From assembly GCA_019775845.1 (NCBI GenBank), contig JADQAV010000010.1:344871-408870 (forward strand): a stretch of 64,000 bases of DNA, read 5' to 3'. The stretch is from Myrmaecium sp. VS I D KN 1 (Eukaryota > Ascomycota > Dothideomycetes > Valsariales > Valsariaceae). Of the stretch, positions 34,706 to 45,776 are shown piece by piece. The translations under genes were made by a program, and so were the position numbers. Below the pieces are notes generated by a model. That model searched no databases. It was given only the letters and a program-made list of their open reading frames with translations, and was not told the origin of the DNA. How positions within the stretch are numbered: the first letter of the stretch is position 1; each line of letters opens with the position of its first letter.

Positions 34706-35897
34706 ATGAGAACCATCGCGTTCTACCATCTGAGCTTCATCGTGCTGCAGTTGTTCTGGGGGATCACTGTGTGTATTATCATATCCCGATGCTCGGCCAA
34801 CACCAAGTTAACGTACCAGACAGGTCGCACATCGACATCACGACCACGACGACGGGAAACATGACCGCATCCAGGAGAACAGACACAAGAAACACTGGCA
34901 CCATGGCGTATGGAACATAACGGAAGCATCATCATCAGCTGCTGCAGCAGCAGCTGCTACAAGTACAACAAGCCAAGCTGGAACCGGAGCCGCCGGGGCG
35001 GCGGCGATATCGTATGGCATCCATTACATTATCATCCCCTAGAAGATTTGCAATTACCCCAGTAACAAGCTCGACTAAAATAATAACACGCAGGACGGAC
35101 ACGCTGACCTTCACCTTCCCGGATGACCCAACGAATGCAATCGAGTTGACAGTGAAGGTGACGCAAACAGCTGCGGTGAGTCCCTCCCGTTTCCACGCTC
35201 CACATATCACCAACCGAACCAGCAACCGGTCATACTGATCGATAAATGATCCGAAACAGACGACCGCCATCCAAACGAGCTCGCAGGCGTCCACCAGCAA
35301 TACGACCACAGCTGCCGCGACGACGACAAGCGCGAACGGGACCACGACGACGCTTCCCACCTTCACCCTCGACTCCAGCGCCCTGACCGCGACTGCACCG
35401 TTCGCCAACAGCACCACCACCATCGCCGCCGCCACCACATCCGCAGGCACCGCGGTCCTGGTAACAGAGACAGTAACGACGACGACTACGACGACGGAAA
35501 CCGCAAAGACGTCATCAACGCTCTGTATGTGCATCTGCAGCTATTGACCTCGGCGTTCAGCTCACGCTCATCCCACCACATAGCAACGACGACAACGGTA
35601 GCGACAACGGCAACAGTGGCGGCAGCTTCGACAACATCAACAACAACAACAACTTCCATTGCTTCTGCTTCGTCCTCTACGACGACGACTACATCCGCAT
35701 CCACCGTTTCCACGACGTCATCTGCCGTTCTTAGCTCCTCCATCGCTACCACCTCATCCACATCCACATCCCCATCCACGACCGCAACCACGTCCACACT
35801 GCCGTTCGACATCAACACCGTCAGCCTCCAGTCCGAGCTGTCGATTGCGCTGCGCGCAAGAGGTGCGGCAACGGCCGTCAGGTTCTGGACCGCGTGA
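34706..35897 (+). CDS. predicted secreted Thr/Ser-rich protein, unknown family
   Basis: I do not recognise this protein. A consistent model has six exons: 34706-34770, 34824-34907, 34964-35011, 35094-35175, 35260-35524 and 35584-35897, giving 285 residues. It starts MRTIAFYHLSFIVLQLFWGI, which looks like a signal peptide. A short non-repetitive segment follows (TDTLTFTFPDDPTNAIEL, then TVKVTQTA). About 180 residues dominated by Thr, Ser and Ala come next, probably O-glycosylated, and the end is LQSELSIALRARGAATAVRF. No GPI signal or catalytic motif is seen. It may be a cell-wall or cell-surface protein. The last three exons are well supported by GTGAGT/GTATGT donors and frame. The first three are less certain: the exon 3 acceptor is AAG at 34963, just after a CAGCAGCAG run. 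Confidence 0.5.
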
Positions 35898-36343
35898 GGA
35901 AGGAGCAGCGCGAGCGGTAAATGATCGCCGTCGACATCCCAGGAGAGAGAAAGGACAGGGAAGAGGAGTATCGTAGTCGTCTCTCCGAAGATAAGAAACA
36001 ACCGATTGAGAACGTATTTGATTGTTGAACGGTGGCGTATAGGTGCGGGTATCGATGCTACTGGAAGGGCGGCCGTGGGGTTGAAGAGGGCGCTGGGAGT
36101 CAGGAGGTGAAGGTGAAGAGCATGATGATGATGGAGGGGTTAATGAGTTGCCATAGTATCGCCCATAATTTAATCCCCGGGGAGACTCTGCGAGCAGGTT
36201 TCCGTGCCGCCTGCCTCGCTCTTTATGCACCTTTTCGCGTCTGGGCTATGGGTAATTCTCCGTATGCGCGCTCTTAATCGATATACGTGCGACCGAGGTC
36301 CGAGGTTTCCCTCAAGTCAAGCTCCTGGACAGAGGTTCTGTCC
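35898..36343. other. intergenic between convergent genes
   Basis: 446 bases between the Thr/Ser-rich gene and RPP1; both 3' flanks, nothing else seen. Confidence 0.45.
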
Positions 36344-37426
36344 TCAAGGCGGGCCGCCGGGTGTATCGACATCCATATGGTCAACCTCCTTTTGCAACTG
36401 CAACTCCTCGAGCTCCTCATCCACTTGCTTTAGACGCTTGGCCACGGGCTCGTCCTTTTCGGCTTTACGTTTTGGCTGCCTCTTCTCATTCTTCTCTTGC
36501 TGCTTGTTGGTTGCCTGAGCTTGTTGTTGCTGTTGGGGTGTTTTCTCTCCCCCGTGAACCACGTCGACGACCCCTCTGTACGACTGCCGTCTGAGCCTGG
36601 CGGCCTCGACCACGAACTGCGCTTCCCTTCCCACCGCCTCAACGCCCCTTTCTTGTGAAAGTCCCCAGATCGCGGCCAAATTAATGGCGTCCCATGGGCC
36701 TCGGATCCCGACTACCTTGTCCGCTTCGCTGCTGACGATTATGCCCCGTCCACGTGCGGTTCGAATGAGTTGAGAGGCATTACTGATAACGTTCTTGCGA
36801 GCGGCACTGTCCCGAGCCAGTATGCTCGGGCCGTAGCAGAGTTCGAACCGAATGCCACGAGCGATGGCAGCCGCCAAGGTTTTGTATCGGAAGTGGGTGG
36901 GAAACCGCTGGGAGACGTCGATGGAGATTATGTCGCAGTCGAGGTGGAGACATGCGGCTTCCAGAAGTTTGCCGTCCGTCGGGCGGATCGCGACGATGTC
37001 GTATCTCTTCGCCATTTGCGCCAGCTGCTGGCTCCGGTTGATCTCGTCAAGCACGATGGTGCAGCGGCGGAGGATGCGCATGCGCGGCGGTACGGGGAAC
37101 GGGAGCTTCTCCGGGATGGGACATGCCTGGCAGTCGTGCAGAAGTCAGCATAAGTTAAACTGCCACACTTACAGAAGCCTAAATCGAGCAACTTTGACTT
37201 CAGGAGCACATATAAAGGTACGATGCCTTCCCCCCAGCTTACCAGATTACTCGGCAATTTCCCAGTGAGTGTATGCGTGAGCGCGATCACGTTATATCCT
37301 ACTGAAGCACGATCAGCAAGACACTGCAATACGGGGCAGGCCTTACTAACACTCGTCCAAGAAGGCTATTGTCCGCTCCAGGTCGCGGTCATTGGGTGCC
37401 CATGGAACGTTCAAGTCGTAGAACAT
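36344..37426 (-). CDS. RPP1: RNase P / RNase MRP protein subunit Rpp1 (p30 family)
   Basis: TIM-barrel protein subunit of nuclear RNase P (tRNA 5' processing) and RNase MRP (rRNA processing). Exons 37426-37351, 37301-37243 and 37126-36344 give 305 residues. The start [20 protein letters not shown] is the p30 signature, then [57 protein letters not shown] and [14 protein letters not shown] follow, then [20 protein letters not shown]. The C-terminal 60 residues are Gln/Lys/Glu-rich (a QQQQQ run, [15 protein letters not shown]), probably a nuclear localisation signal. The gene is divergent from CKA1, 464 bases between ATGs. Confidence 0.92.
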
Positions 37427-37890
37427 ATCACCAGGAAGGCGATGTTCGCCGCGAGATTTGGCGCAACGCGGTGGAGGTCGACGGTGACAGCAAAGGTAGA
37501 AGGGCAAGCGATGGCGAGCTACGGGAGCTGTGGAAGTCTCCGTACGGATACCTGGAAAGTTTTGCGTCTCGGGCGACTGCGCAAGGCACTTCAGGTAAAT
37601 ATGTCGTTCAGCTAGGAGAGCTTCTTTTAGGTTTCTTCCTCTGCCGGCCGGACTTTCTTCCCCGACCTGAGGTAAGCGAACGGCGCGGTTCTTGGCTGAC
37701 AGGGATTCCAGGACTAGGCCGCCGAGGAAACCTGCCTGCCCCTCCAAGTCCACAACGTCTGATCAGTCGTATCAAAACTCGACTGTCCCGTCTTGTCACC
37801 TGCCGGGTCGCCTGCCGCCTCCTCCTTTCCGTCTTCTTTACCTTCTGCGTATACACGTGGCTCGCGACCGACCGCGTCCCTCCCTCCAGC
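37427..37890. promoter_or_regulatory. shared divergent promoter RPP1/CKA1
   Basis: 464 bases between the two start codons. The last 150 bases before the CK2 start are C/T-rich. A plus-strand frame runs through this region in phase with CK2 but is unlikely to be translated. Confidence 0.5.
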
Positions 37891-39185
37891 ATGGCGCGCG
37901 TTTACGCCGATGTGAACGCCAACATGCCCCGGTCCTACTGGGACTATGACAGCGTCAACATCTCTTGGGGCGTCTTGGAGAACTATGAGGTGGTGCGGAA
38001 GATTGGTGCGGGATGATGCCAAAACGCGCTTTTGGGAGCTTCACTGACGTTCTGCGCGCAGGGCGGGGCAAATACTCGGAGGTGTTCGAAGGCATCAACA
38101 TCGTCAACTACCAGAAATGCGTTATCAAGGTCTTGAAGCCTGTCAAGAAGAAGAAGATAAAGAGGGAGATCAAGATTCTGCAAAACCTTTCCGGAGGTCC
38201 GAATATCGTTGCGCTGCTGGATGTCGTTCGGGATAATCAGGTCGGTTCGCGCAAAGAGGACATGGCTGGTCCGTTCGAGCCGGTTGGGATACGCTGCTGA
38301 CCAGATGATACTTCGCGCAGAGTAAGACGCCTTCCTTAATCTTCGAGTACGTCAACAACACCGATTTCCGGAGCTTGTATCCCAAGTTCACCGACTATGA
38401 TGTGCGCTATTATATCTATGAACTGCTCAAGGTATGCCGATGACTTTTTGGGCTGGCTTCCCTGTGCTGACATGTAGCAGGCTCTGGACTTCTGCCATAG
38501 CAAGGGTATCATGCACCGTGACGTGAAGCCGCACAACGTCATGATCGACCATGAGAAGCGCAAGGTACGGGAATCACCGTTATCCCGCCTTCGTAAACCG
38601 ACTAACATCTCTCCAGTTGAGACTGATCGATTGGGGTCTTGCTGAGTTCTACCATGCCGGGACTGAGTACAATGTTCGCGTCGCCTCGCGGTATTTCAAG
38701 GGTCCGGAGTTGCTCGTGGACTTCCAAGAATACGACTACTCGCTGGACATGTGGTCATTGGGCGCAATGTTTGCTTCGATGATCTTCCGCAAGGAACCGT
38801 TCTTCCACGGAAACAGCAATTCCGACCAGCTAGTCAAGATTGCGAAGGTCCTTGGCACAGAGGACTTGTTCGATTACCTTGACAAGTACGACATTGAGCT
38901 AGATGCTCAATACGACGACATCCTGGGAAGGTTCCCGAAGAAACCGTGGCACAGCTTCATCAACAGCGAAAACCAGCGCTTCGTTAGCAATGATGCGATT
39001 GACTTCCTCGACAAGCTGTTGAGATATGATCATCAGGTACGACTATTCCATGCCGGCGACATCAAGACTGCTGCTAATATCAGGTATAGGAGCGTTTGAC
39101 AGCAAAGGAGGCAATGGCGCACCCCTATTTTGCACCTGTGCGCCAGGCTGCTGCTCAAAACAACGCAAGTGCATCTCATTCATGA
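37891..39185 (+). CDS. CKA1: casein kinase II catalytic subunit alpha
   Basis: Acidophilic Ser/Thr kinase, catalytic half of the CK2 holoenzyme in nucleus and cytosol. Exons 37891-38005, 38062-38240, 38321-38431, 38481-38564, 38617-39036 and 39090-39185 give 334 residues. Visible features: [20 protein letters not shown] start, glycine loop [11 protein letters not shown], invariant Lys in CVIKVLK, and the CK2-specific basic cluster [11 protein letters not shown]. The catalytic loop is [15 protein letters not shown], with DWG instead of DFG ([10 protein letters not shown]), typical of CK2, and [12 protein letters not shown]. The end is uncertain. A further intron (39169-39222, with a TTAAC branch site) would replace the last five residues by a 22-residue tail ending PYRKRLRR with stop at 39288-39290. 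I give the simpler end. Confidence 0.93.
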
Positions 39186-40147
39186 GTTGTTCCAAGCGTT
39201 AACTGAGCCCCTGTAACTTCAGACGGAAATGAACAAAACACGCAAGGCTCCCAATTTTCTGAGCCCTACCGAAAGCGGCTGCGACGATGACTCTGAACCG
39301 GAGAGAGTTGGAAAGAAGGTTAAACTCGACTACTCGGCATCCAAGCAGCCGACTGGGGTCGAAAACGCACGCGACTGAGGTCTGAACGATTGCTTTGGTG
39401 GGATGCTCTGGGAGGTCCGAATACCATGGAACGGCTGGCGGCGCCTGAGAAGAGGTGGGAGATTGAACTTTATCGGTTACGGGCACGTTGTTATGCAAGT
39501 TTGGAGTAATGGTCTGGTTTTTTCAATGGATTAGGGGGGAACGTAGGAAAATCGTTGGCGGGGGAGTGGATATCGAATACCAACCAACGGTCGCGCCTTC
39601 TCCGTCCTCCCTGTAACGAGCTCGCGCTATGCGGGACGGTTGGCCGAGCTGCTGGTCGGTTTTAGACGGAATGATGGGCTCTTGCTTATTGGTAGGGTTC
39701 GTGGGACGAAGTTGGGGTATCCGCATGTGATTATCAGAGGAATTAGGCGCCCCTTGTAATACATCTCCTCTATGCATACTTTTGTATTACCCCTGCTAGA
39801 AATTCTCCTAGAGAGTCAGCGTCTCATGATGAGAACATGTGATATTCCTGAGGGCGATGAAGGCTTTATACTGTAGACCGTGTGACTGGTGGACGTGAAC
39901 TTGAGCCCTATAGACCCCTCATTTTCCCCCTCCACTGCTGCTCCGTGTTCCTTTCTTATCGATCAGCGGCGCTTTTCTTTTTTTTGATACGGAGTTCGTA
40001 TCTAACGTATGAAAATCCGCTTATTCAACCTCCAACACCACTGACCATCCGCTAGCTGAGCGAGTGAATGAGTCAACGCCGTGATGACTGCACTCCTCAA
40101 TTGATCGAGCCCGCCGCTGCAATATTCCCAATCGAGTCACAGGGTGC
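39186..40147. other. intergenic between CK2 alpha and valyl-tRNA synthetase
   Basis: 962 bases without a gene. The first 105 bases may be a last coding exon of CK2 alpha under an alternative splice. The right half is the promoter of the synthetase. Confidence 0.5.
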
Positions 40148-43100
40148 ATGCTTGAAAAGCTGCTATCCGCGCGGGGTCTGCGCTTCTCTCCCTCTCATCC
40201 GTTTTCAAGCCCAGTTTTATCTTTACGTTACCCCATCGCCAATACCCCACAATTAGTTTCCTTCCCTCACCACCACCACCTCCTCCAGCGCTTTCCCACC
40301 AGAACACCGCACTTCCCGAGGCCACAATCTAGGACGTTCGCAAAGATGGCTCTCAACGCGGCTTCCCACAACATCGGCGGCGAAAAGACCGGCCCGGCTA
40401 CCGGCCAGCCTCCTTCCGTGTCCCAAGAGTCCAAGGACGCCCTTCTCAAGGCCTCCGAGCAGGATGCCACTGGCCAAAGCGCCCCCGGTCGTGACGGCGG
40501 AGACAAGGAAGCACCCAAGAAGGTGAAGACGGAGAAGGAGTTGGAGAAGGAGCGCCAGAAGGCCGAGAAAGCGAAGAAATTCGCGGAGAAGCAGGCAAAG
40601 AAGGCCGCCGCCGCTGCCCAACCGTCGAAGAAGGCCGAGAAAAAGAAGGCGGAGGCCCAGGAGGTGCTGCCGGAATATGTTGAGGAGACCCCCAAGGGCG
40701 AGAAGAAGATCTTGAAGCCTTTGGACGACGTCTTCCACAAGGCCTACATCCCGCGCGTCGTCGAGAGTGCGTGGTATGACTGGTGGGAGAAGGAGGGGTT
40801 CTTCCAGCCGGAGTTCAAGGAGAACGGCGAGCTCAAGGATCCGGGCAAGTTCGTCATTCCCCTTCCCCCGCCGAACGTCACCGGTGCTCTGCACTGCGGT
40901 CACGCTTTGGCCACGGCGCTGCAGGATACCCTCATCAGATGGCATCGCATGAAGGGTTACACTACACTCTGGGTGCCTGGCTGCGATCACGCCGGTATCT
41001 CGACACAGTCCGTTATCGAGAACATGCTCTGGAGACGAGAGCAGAAGACCAGGCATGATTTGGGCAGGGAGAAGTTCTTGGAGCGCGTGTGGGACTGGAA
41101 GGACGAATACCACAAGAAGATCAACAATGTCATGAAGCGTATGGGTGGTTCGCTGGACTGGACAAGGGAAGCCTTCACCATGGATGCTAAGCTCAGCAAG
41201 GCTGTGATGGAGACCTTCGTGCGCCTGCACGAGGAGGGCTACATCTACCGCGCCAACCGCTTGGTTAACTGGTGCCCCAAGCTGAACACTGCCCTTTCCA
41301 ACCTTGAGGTCCAGAACAAGGAGCTCGAGGGCCGCACGAAGCTTCACGTTCCTGGGTATGACAAGATGATCGAGTTTGGTGTGTTGACCTACTTCAAATA
41401 CCCCATTGATGGCTCGGAGGAGACTATTACCGTGGCCACCACCCGTCCCGAGACGATGCTTGGTGATACCGGTATCGCTGTTCACCCGGACGACAAGAGG
41501 TACAGCCACCTCATTGGCAAATCGGCGAAGCACCCCTTCATCGACCGTCTCCTTCCCATCTTCGCCGACAGCTACGTTGATCCCGAGTTCGGTACTGGTG
41601 CCGTGAAGATGACTCCCGCTCACGACGCAAACGATTTCGCTCTTGGCCAGAAGCATGGCCTTCAGTTCATCAACATCATGAATGACGATGGTACTATGAA
41701 CGCTGAGGCTGGTCCCTTCGCGGGCAAGAGACGATTTGACGTTAGATACGAAGTCATCGCGGAACTCCAGAAGCTCAACCTTTTCGTGAAGCAGGAGGAC
41801 AACCCGATGAAGGTTCCTCTGTGCGAGAAGTCCAAGGATGTCATTGAGCCTCTGATCAAGCCTCAGTGGTGGATGAAGATGAGGGACATGGCCGATGCTG
41901 CCCTCGACGCCGTCAAATCCGGTGAGATCAAGATCCGCCCCGAGTCCGCCGAGAAGTCCTACTACCGGTGGATGGAGAACATCAACGACTGGTGTCTGTC
42001 CAGACAGTTGTGGTGGGGCCATCAGATCCCGGCCTACTTCGTTCAGCTCGAAGGCCAGAAGGATGATGAGACCAACAACGACCTTTGGGTTACTGGTCGC
42101 ACTGAGGAGGAGGCGAGGAAGAAGGCCGCTGAGAAGTTCCCTGGCAAGAACTTCACCCTCAAGCGCGATCCTGACGTCCTTGATACCTGGTTCTCCTCCG
42201 GTCTCTGGCCCTTCAGCACCCTTGGCTGGCCTGACAACACCCTGGACATGCAGAAGCTGTTCCCGACCTCCGTCCTCGAGACCGGTTGGGATATTCTCTT
42301 CTTCTGGGTTGCTCGTATGATCATGTTCAGTCTTAAGCTCACGGGCAAGGTTCCTTTCACTGAGGTCTACTGCCACTCCCTGATCCGTGACTCCGAGGGC
42401 CGTAAGATGTCCAAATCTCTCGGTAATGTTATTGACCCTGTGGATGTCATGGAGGGCATTGCTCTCCAGACTCTCCACGACAAGCTCCGCGTTGGTAACC
42501 TCGATCCCAAGGAGATCAAGAACGCGGAGAAGTACCAGAAGACCGCTTTCCCGCAGGGTATCCCTGAATGTGGTGCTGATGCCCTCCGCTTCTCCCTTGT
42601 GCAGTACACCACCGGTGGTGGCGATATCAACTTCGATGTTAAGGTCATGCATGGTTACAGGAGATTCTGTAACAAGATCTACCAGGCCACGAAATACGTG
42701 CTTGGTAGCATTGGCGATGACTACGTTCCCCAGAAGACCAGAGCGAAGACGGGCAAGGAGTCGCTTGCTGAGAAGTGGATCCTTCACAAGCTCACCACCG
42801 CTGCGAGGGACATCAACAAGGCGCTTGCTGACAGGGAGTTCTCTCACTCTACCCAGATCGCTTACCAGTACTGGTATGACAACCTTTGTGATGTCTACAT
42901 CGAGAACTCCAAGGCTATCATCCGCGACGGCACACCTGAGGAGCAAAGATCCGCTAAGGACACTCTCTACACTGCCCTGGAGGGTGGCCTTACTGTAAGA
43001 TTTCAGTGATTACTCACTTCCCTGGTCACCTAGCTGACATTCATAGATGATCCACCCCTTCATGCCTTTCTTGACCGAGGAGCTCTGGCAACGTCTTCCT

Positions 43101-43751
43101 CGCAGACCGGAAGACAAGACTCCTTCCATCGTCAGGGCGGCTTACCCTGAGTATATCAAGGAATTCGACGATGCCGAGGCTGAGACCCAGTATGAGCTCT
43201 TGCTTGGCTGCTCAAAGGGTGTCAGGTCTTTGATGGCGGAGTACTCGATCAAGGACGAGGGCAAGGGTAAGCATGCTGCCACGCTCCCTCAATACCTACC
43301 GGTAAAGTATGCTGACACTCACCCCACAGCTTTCGTCCAAACGTTCGACGAGGCCAGCTACAAGACCGCGAAGGCCAACCAGGCCTCCATCAAGGCGCTC
43401 GCCGGCAAGAACGTGGCCAGCATCGAGATCCTCGAGCCCAACCAGGCGACCCCGACCGGCTGCGCCGTCTTCGTCGTCTCCTCCACCGCCGCCGTCTTCC
43501 TCGAGGTCCAGGGCCGCGTGCCCTCGATCGACGCCGAGATCACCAAGGCCCGGGAGAAGATGAAGAAGGCGGCCGACAACGCGGAGAAGCAGCGGAAGAT
43601 CGTCAACGCGGCCGACTTCCAGACCAAGGTCTCCGAGGCCGTCCAGCAGACCGAGAAGCAGAAGCTCGAGGACTTCCTCGCCGCCCAACGGAACTACGAG
43701 GCCTCCATCGAGCAGTTTGAGAAGCTGAAGCTGGCGGACGTGCCGAAGTAG
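40148..43751 (+). CDS. VAS1: valyl-tRNA synthetase, cytosolic and mitochondrial
   Basis: Class I synthetase charging tRNA-Val. Exons 40148-42994, 43047-43266 and 43330-43751 give 1162 residues. The first ATG (40148) has T at -3 and begins a 66-residue Arg/His/Pro-rich leader like a mitochondrial presequence. The second in-frame ATG (40346, [12 protein letters not shown]) has A at -3 and G at +4 and starts the cytosolic form. This is the dual-start arrangement known for yeast VAS1. A Lys/Glu/Ala-rich extension follows, then [20 protein letters not shown] (HIGH box as HCGH, about 249) and KMSKS at about 753 in [14 protein letters not shown]. The C-terminal coiled coil has [18 protein letters not shown]. 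The second intron (63 bases) is a multiple of three without a stop. Confidence 0.95.
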
Positions 43752-45776
43752 ACCGTGGTGCACCTCCTTTTGATGATGGGTTTGAATGGTGTAGGTCGGT
43801 GTGACGGAAATTAGGCTCCGTAGATTTCCTCTTGTCCATGTCCATTGGGCAGAGAACCAAAAAGATGAATGTTACGTCATGTTTGTTTTACCATTTCATT
43901 TATCTATGATCAAATCATCTTGCAGCTCACTCCACTTTGACAACGCTGGCCCTAAGGCCGGCTATAAAGATGGCCATCATGACTCGGTGTTCGGGATTCA
44001 TCAGTCAACCAACTTTTTATTGCTCGTTTCCTTTTCTTCCCCTCTCCTATCCGTGCCGATGCCTGACCCTAAACATCCTTCTCTCTCAAGCACCCCTTAG
44101 AAACGAAAAGAAAAAGACAACCAGCCTGGCTATGCGCCAGAGCTTGACGGGGAGAAGAACAGAAGTAGGATACATGCACACATCACCGACAAGATATGGA
44201 ACGCCCAAACCCAACCCCCTCTTCCTCATAACCGTACTACCTGAACAAGAATATCGATAACAATGTCGAGAGAAAGAACCCAAACACGAAATAAAGGTCA
44301 ACAAAAATGTGTATCATTCCCCTCTCCAAACATCCCACGCTTTTATGCGAGGAAGCGTGCAATTCTCTTGAAGAACAGAAAAAGATCCAATGATGGAAAT
44401 CCAGATAAATGGTCAACTATGTCGTCAGTATGAATAAAGAAAATAAATGGAAATAGATGGTGAAAAAAACGTTTTGGAAGAAATCCCCCCAAAAAAATAG
44501 AAGAAAATAGATGGCGAAGGAGATCGTGGCCCGTCAAATGGCTTCCTGTCGTTTGCGACATCCCTTTAGTTTTTTTTTCCGCGAAACGAATAGAAATCTT
44601 TTCGTTATTTCTTTTCAACACTGGGCCTTCTTGGGCGGAAGGGCTTCCCGGTGGATACATACTGTTCATCTCAGTATGCTCATAGATGTCATGAAGAATA
44701 TCTTTTCCTTCGATCCTTGTCGAATGCATGGATTTTGTGGCCCGGACATGGCTGCCATTGACACTTTTTGCTCTTTACTCTTTCCTCCTGACTCCGGCCA
44801 AAAGGAGGAGGTGGACAGAAGAAGATAGAGAGCAAGATTAGGAAAGCGTAACCCTTGGGAGGCGGACGCAGACCACTGCGAGAAGTCCTCTGAACAAATG
44901 ATAACAGCCCGGCAGTCACGCGCCGTATGCGCGGTCCCGCCGGGCGGTTGCGGAAAGCCAGATAGAGGAGCCACCCGTTGTGTCGCCCCGGCAAAGGAGC
45001 TGGGACGAAAGGCAGGGAAGGGCGGCGGGGTGAAACACCAGGATGCTATGCTGTCAGTGATGTCTTGCCATCTTCCTGGCGGAGTGCCCTTCCCGCACAG
45101 CCGAATCGCCGGGATTCTTTTCCCTGAAGCAGCAGGACCGATTGTAACCTGGTCATGCGGTGCTCCGTGACGTTCGATGACGCTCTCCCATGCAGCTTTA
45201 TCTTTGCTGATCGAACACACAAGGTCGATGGAGCGATGAAGAGTGGCACAATCTTGCCTCCATCACACCATGTGGATGACACACGTGAACGCTGCTGTCA
45301 AATCGTTTTCAGGTCGTTCTTCTTATCGGTGGGTTTATGTCCGCAAGCGTTTCCCGCGAAACAACTTGTATGAAACGTCTTCGGCTCACTGCTTCCGTCC
45401 CCGAAGATACCGTGCAGCGAACCAATGCTCGTTTGCTACAAGTACCTCGCACCAAACGTAGCCATACGTGACACTTGCAGGATACAAGAACCCATCAGAT
45501 GCTCCTGACAGAGTATCGTCCTCAGCCAAGGATGATCGTGTAACTTTCGGCTAACCTCCGCCTCACCAATGTCTCTTTCGGTCCATCATCCTGAATCAGG
45601 AAAGGGAAGACCATTGACATGCGATCCGATACGTACGCATTGAGAAACGAAAGCCAGGTCCGCGAGAAACCGGTCATTAGCAGCGCTTGCGGTTTTCACC
45701 AGAATTTGCTGGGCCCATATCAGCTTGGTCCTAGCCAACGTGGATTCTCCGTAGAAGAGGGACAGATATTCCGCTA
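43752..45776. other. 2-kb gene-free region after valyl-tRNA synthetase
   Basis: Two convergent 3' flanks and intervening AT-rich sequence. A minus-strand frame at 44666-45220 is open for 184 codons but starts from GTG, has no recognisable motif and is not reported as a gene. Confidence 0.45.

Noticed and set aside
36834-36850. GTTCGAAC-like tRNA B-box
   Set aside because: Lies inside the RPP1 coding exon and no cloverleaf or A-box partner could be folded around it.
40253-42946. 897-codon open frame antisense to valyl-tRNA synthetase
   Set aside because: It mirrors a strongly codon-biased gene, lacks an ATG-led conserved domain and is Leu/Val/Gly-rich as expected for an antisense shadow.
44666-45220. 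184-codon minus-strand frame after VAS1
   Set aside because: Begins at GTG, no recognisable fold, no coherent splicing; more likely chance in intergenic DNA.
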